Shown here in pieces: positions 62,023 through 64,000 of a stretch of DNA of 64,000 nt. Location of the stretch: the NCBI RefSeq assembly GCF_002847345.1, contig NZ_LXFV01000001.1, positions 248,001 to 312,000 of the forward strand, given 5' to 3'. The notes beneath the pieces were generated by a model. The model made no database searches and had not been told where the DNA came from. It saw nothing but the letters and a program-made list of their open reading frames with translations. Positions within the stretch are counted from its first letter, which is position 1. Each line of letters starts with the position of its first letter. Source of the DNA: Pectobacterium peruviense (GTDB taxonomy: Bacteria > Pseudomonadota > Gammaproteobacteria > Enterobacterales > Enterobacteriaceae). The position numbers were made by a program, and so were the translations under genes.

Positions 62023-63000
62023 TTATTGGTTTTCTTGCTCAATTTCAGGTGCGTTTAATTTAGGGATAACCCGGATATAAATGAGTTCACTGAGTAATTC
62101 GACTAAGGTTTGGCTGACGATCACGGCTGGCAGTAACGGTAGCGCGCCCGGTATTGCCAAGGCCAGCGGTAGAATAACCAGAGAATTACGTGTGCTGGCG
62201 CTAAAGGCCACGGCTCGCCCGCTAGAGGAATTCAATCGAAACGCACGGCTAGTTAACCAGCCAAGCAGCGGTGCCAGCAGCGCGAAGAGCAGGTAAAACG
62301 GTACCGCGAGTAAAACGGATTCCCAGGTAGCACGCAACTGCGGAATGACTGCTGCCACCACGATAAATAACACCAGCGCCGTAGTGGGAACCGGCAGATA
62401 GCCCAATGCGTCCGAAAATGTCGCCATAATACGCTGCCGCGCCGCTAGCCATTGAAGAAGCGCTGCCAGCGCTAAAGGTATGGCGATGAGCCAGATAAAT
62501 GCGTCGATAAATGGCGCGAAAACGATGAGTCCGACGGCATCGTGGCCGAGAAATAGCGTCAGGTAAAAGGGCAACGCCAGCATTTGTAGCATCAGTAATA
62601 TAGGCGTTGCGGCCAGCAGGCGTCCGGCATCGGCGCGTCCCAGATGCGCAAATGTCACCACGTAATCAATACACGGCGCGAGTAACACCAATATGATGCC
62701 TAGCTTCACCAGCGGTTCGGCGGGGAGAAAGGGTAACAGCGCCGCGACCAGCAAGGGAATCACGATGAAATTGGCAACGAGAAGCGCCCCGATGAATCTG
62801 ATCTGAGTGAAGCTTTTCCCGATCGTGTTCAGCGGAACCTGCAGAAACGTGACAAACAGCATCAGCGCTAACGCGGGATTAATCACGGCATCTAATCGCT
62901 CGGTTCCCGGCAGAACCCTGGCTGTTGCCGCTGCCGCTACTACAGCAAAAAAGTAGATCGCGGCCTGATGTGTTTCCATAAAAGGTTTCAGCGCGGACAT
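62023..63000 (-). CDS. SBF/ACR3-superfamily membrane transporter (arsenite/bile acid family)
   Basis: The 325-residue protein has about ten hydrophobic helices. The blocks LVLLAPCIDYVVTFAHLGRA (with the conserved Cys) and VAFSASTRNSLVILPLALAI are characteristic of the ACR3/arsenic-resistance branch of the bile acid:sodium symporter superfamily. Substrate unknown: arsenite export is possible from family membership, but there is no arsR, arsC or arsH nearby. It is distinct in sequence from the YfeH-type gene 3 kb away. Confidence 0.88.
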   Translation of the reverse strand: MSALKPFMETHQAAIYFFAVVAAAATARVLPGTERLDAVINPALALMLFVTFLQVPLNTIGKSFTQIRFIGALLVANFIVIPLLVAALLPFLPAEPLVKLGIILVLLAPCIDYVVTFAHLGRADAGRLLAATPILLMLQMLALPFYLTLFLGHDAVGLIVFAPFIDAFIWLIAIPLALAALLQWLAARQRIMATFSDALGYLPVPTTALVLFIVVAAVIPQLRATWESVLLAVPFYLLFALLAPLLGWLTSRAFRLNSSSGRAVAFSASTRNSLVILPLALAIPGALPLLPAVIVSQTLVELLSELIYIRVIPKLNAPEIEQENQ

Positions 63001-63101
63001 GACGTTATCTCAATATCAAGCAGAAGATTTAGGGCAGAAAAAACGGTGGCAGCAAGTGCGACCACCGTGTGTTTTAAAGCGTTATATTACCGAGTGCTGG
63101 G

Positions 63102-64000
63102 TTATTGCGCTGGTGGTGTGATCGGCTCTTGTGGTGCACCAGGCTGGGATTCTTCACCTTCTTCCGTTGGAACGGAGAAGTAAGGTGCGATGAAATCGGC
63201 CAGTGCTATCTTGTTACCGTTGAAGTCAATTTGACCATCAGCGTAGAGTAGTGAGCTGGTAATCGCATTCTCCTTAGTCACACTCATCTGGTTCATTTGA
63301 CCAATGTTCGCCATCATCTTAGCTTGCTGCTGCGCCATTTCTGTCGCCTGCTTTTGCTCTTCATCGTTAGCTGGTTTCGGCCCCGCCTGCACCATTAATT
63401 CTGCCAGCATATCCAGCGGTACGTTGAGTTTGGCATCGAGCTTTTTGACCGATTGACGAATGATTTTTTCTTCATCCGATACCGTGGTATCAGCGGCTTT
63501 ATCCGTGCTCTGCAATGGATCGGTTAAATCCAACGCCAAGGTGAACGTGCCTTCGCCTTTGCTATTTTTCCAACTGATCGGGGAGATCGCAATGCTCGGG
63601 TTGCCTTTCAGCAGTTGTGGCAGGTATTGCAGAATAGACATAGCGACTTCGTGCTGATAAACGTCGGGATCCATAGCACTCGGATCTTGCAACAGTTTCT
63701 GCACTTTTGCCTGATAGGCGGTGAGGAACTGCTTAGTGCCCGCGCCGTCAAGCTGTGAAATAGACATGCTCACGTTACCTGAGCCCAGATTGCGGTCGCC
63801 GATAACTAAGGAGCCCAGCGTAATGGCCATTTTGCCAGCCAGATTTTTATCATCTTCCGTTGCGCTACTTTGCAGAGAGAAGTCGTTCAAGGTAACGGGA
63901 TCGCCGCCTTCTACGGTAAACGTCATCGTTTTAAGAGATAGGGCTCCATCGCCTAAATCAATATCGAATTTGCCTTTTTGATTGGTCCCTTTGATGGAGA
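63102..64000 (-). CDS. ydgA: YdgA family protein (DUF945), C-terminal part (runs off right edge)
   Basis: The minus-strand frame ending at 63102 stays open to the right edge of the window (about 299 residues). The sequence (KMAITLGSLVIGDRNLGSGN, then FLTAYQAKVQKLLQDPSAMD) matches the C-terminal half of YdgA, an inner-membrane-anchored periplasmic protein of the AsmA-like/DUF945 group. The tail EEGEESQPGAPQEPITPPAQ is low-complexity. The N-terminal anchor is outside. An internal ATG at 63926 is not the true start. The function is not settled. It follows add in the E. coli order. Confidence 0.9.
   Translation of the reverse strand, partial: SIKGTNQKGKFDIDLGDGALSLKTMTFTVEGGDPVTLNDFSLQSSATEDDKNLAGKMAITLGSLVIGDRNLGSGNVSMSISQLDGAGTKQFLTAYQAKVQKLLQDPSAMDPDVYQHEVAMSILQYLPQLLKGNPSIAISPISWKNSKGEGTFTLALDLTDPLQSTDKAADTTVSDEEKIIRQSVKKLDAKLNVPLDMLAELMVQAGPKPANDEEQKQATEMAQQQAKMMANIGQMNQMSVTKENAITSSLLYADGQIDFNGNKIALADFIAPYFSVPTEEGEESQPGAPQEPITPPAQ

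Overview
The window is a chromosomal segment of a plant-associated soft-rot enterobacterium, most likely Pectobacterium (inference). Support comes from gene content and order that are enterobacterial throughout, a KdgM-type oligogalacturonate porin, a complete arabinose uptake locus, a split trpG/trpD, and long intergenic palindromic repeats whose ends read TTCAAGTTGCA / TGCAACTCGAA. There is no prophage, insertion sequence, CRISPR array, rRNA or tRNA that I can see. Coding density is high and almost every gene belongs to a named family.

Layout. 1-1045: 5' part of adhE (minus strand). 1046-2085: a gene-free kilobase. 2086-9484: an opp oligopeptide ABC operon with two tandem oppA genes, then oppBCDF. 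9574-17264: yciU, clsA, yciY, a chemotaxis receptor, yciI, tonB, yciA, yciB and yciC. 17613-19105: ompW with a perfect FNR box, and a KdgM-family porin. 19491-26347: trpEGDCBA with its leader peptide, attenuator, promoter and TrpR operator. 26405-29599: a visibly AT-rich islet with an AraC-type regulator divergent from a processive membrane glycosyltransferase. 29703-40256: rnm, yciO, rluB, btuR, yciK, sohB, yciN, topA and cysB, in the E. coli order but without yciQ. 40414-49316: dtpA, nth, rsxEGDCBA and cnu. 49590-57797: araBA divergent from araFGH-araC. 57914-64000: ydgJ, a bile-acid-symporter-family gene (yfeH type), a small exported protein, add, a second SBF/arsenite-family transporter, and the 3' part of ydgA, which leaves the window.

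How the genes work together. Several modules fit life on plant tissue: peptide import (Opp, DtpA), oligogalacturonate entry (KdgM-like porin), arabinose import and its first two catabolic steps (AraFGH, AraA, AraB; no araD here), TonB energisation and chemotaxis. The rest is housekeeping: tryptophan synthesis, cardiolipin, topoisomerase I, base-excision repair with the Rsx electron-transport complex, and cysteine regulation.

Compared with the E. coli map (from memory), the accessory pieces sit at clear points: ychE is missing between adhE and opp, a chemotaxis receptor lies where kch is expected, the AraC/glycosyltransferase pair separates trp from rnm, and the ara locus separates cnu from ydgJ. 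A TATC microsatellite lies at the cysB/dtpA junction, where E. coli synteny breaks. The least explained item is the regulator/glycosyltransferase islet, with a Fur-like box in its divergent promoter region. I found no convincing wholly new multi-gene system.
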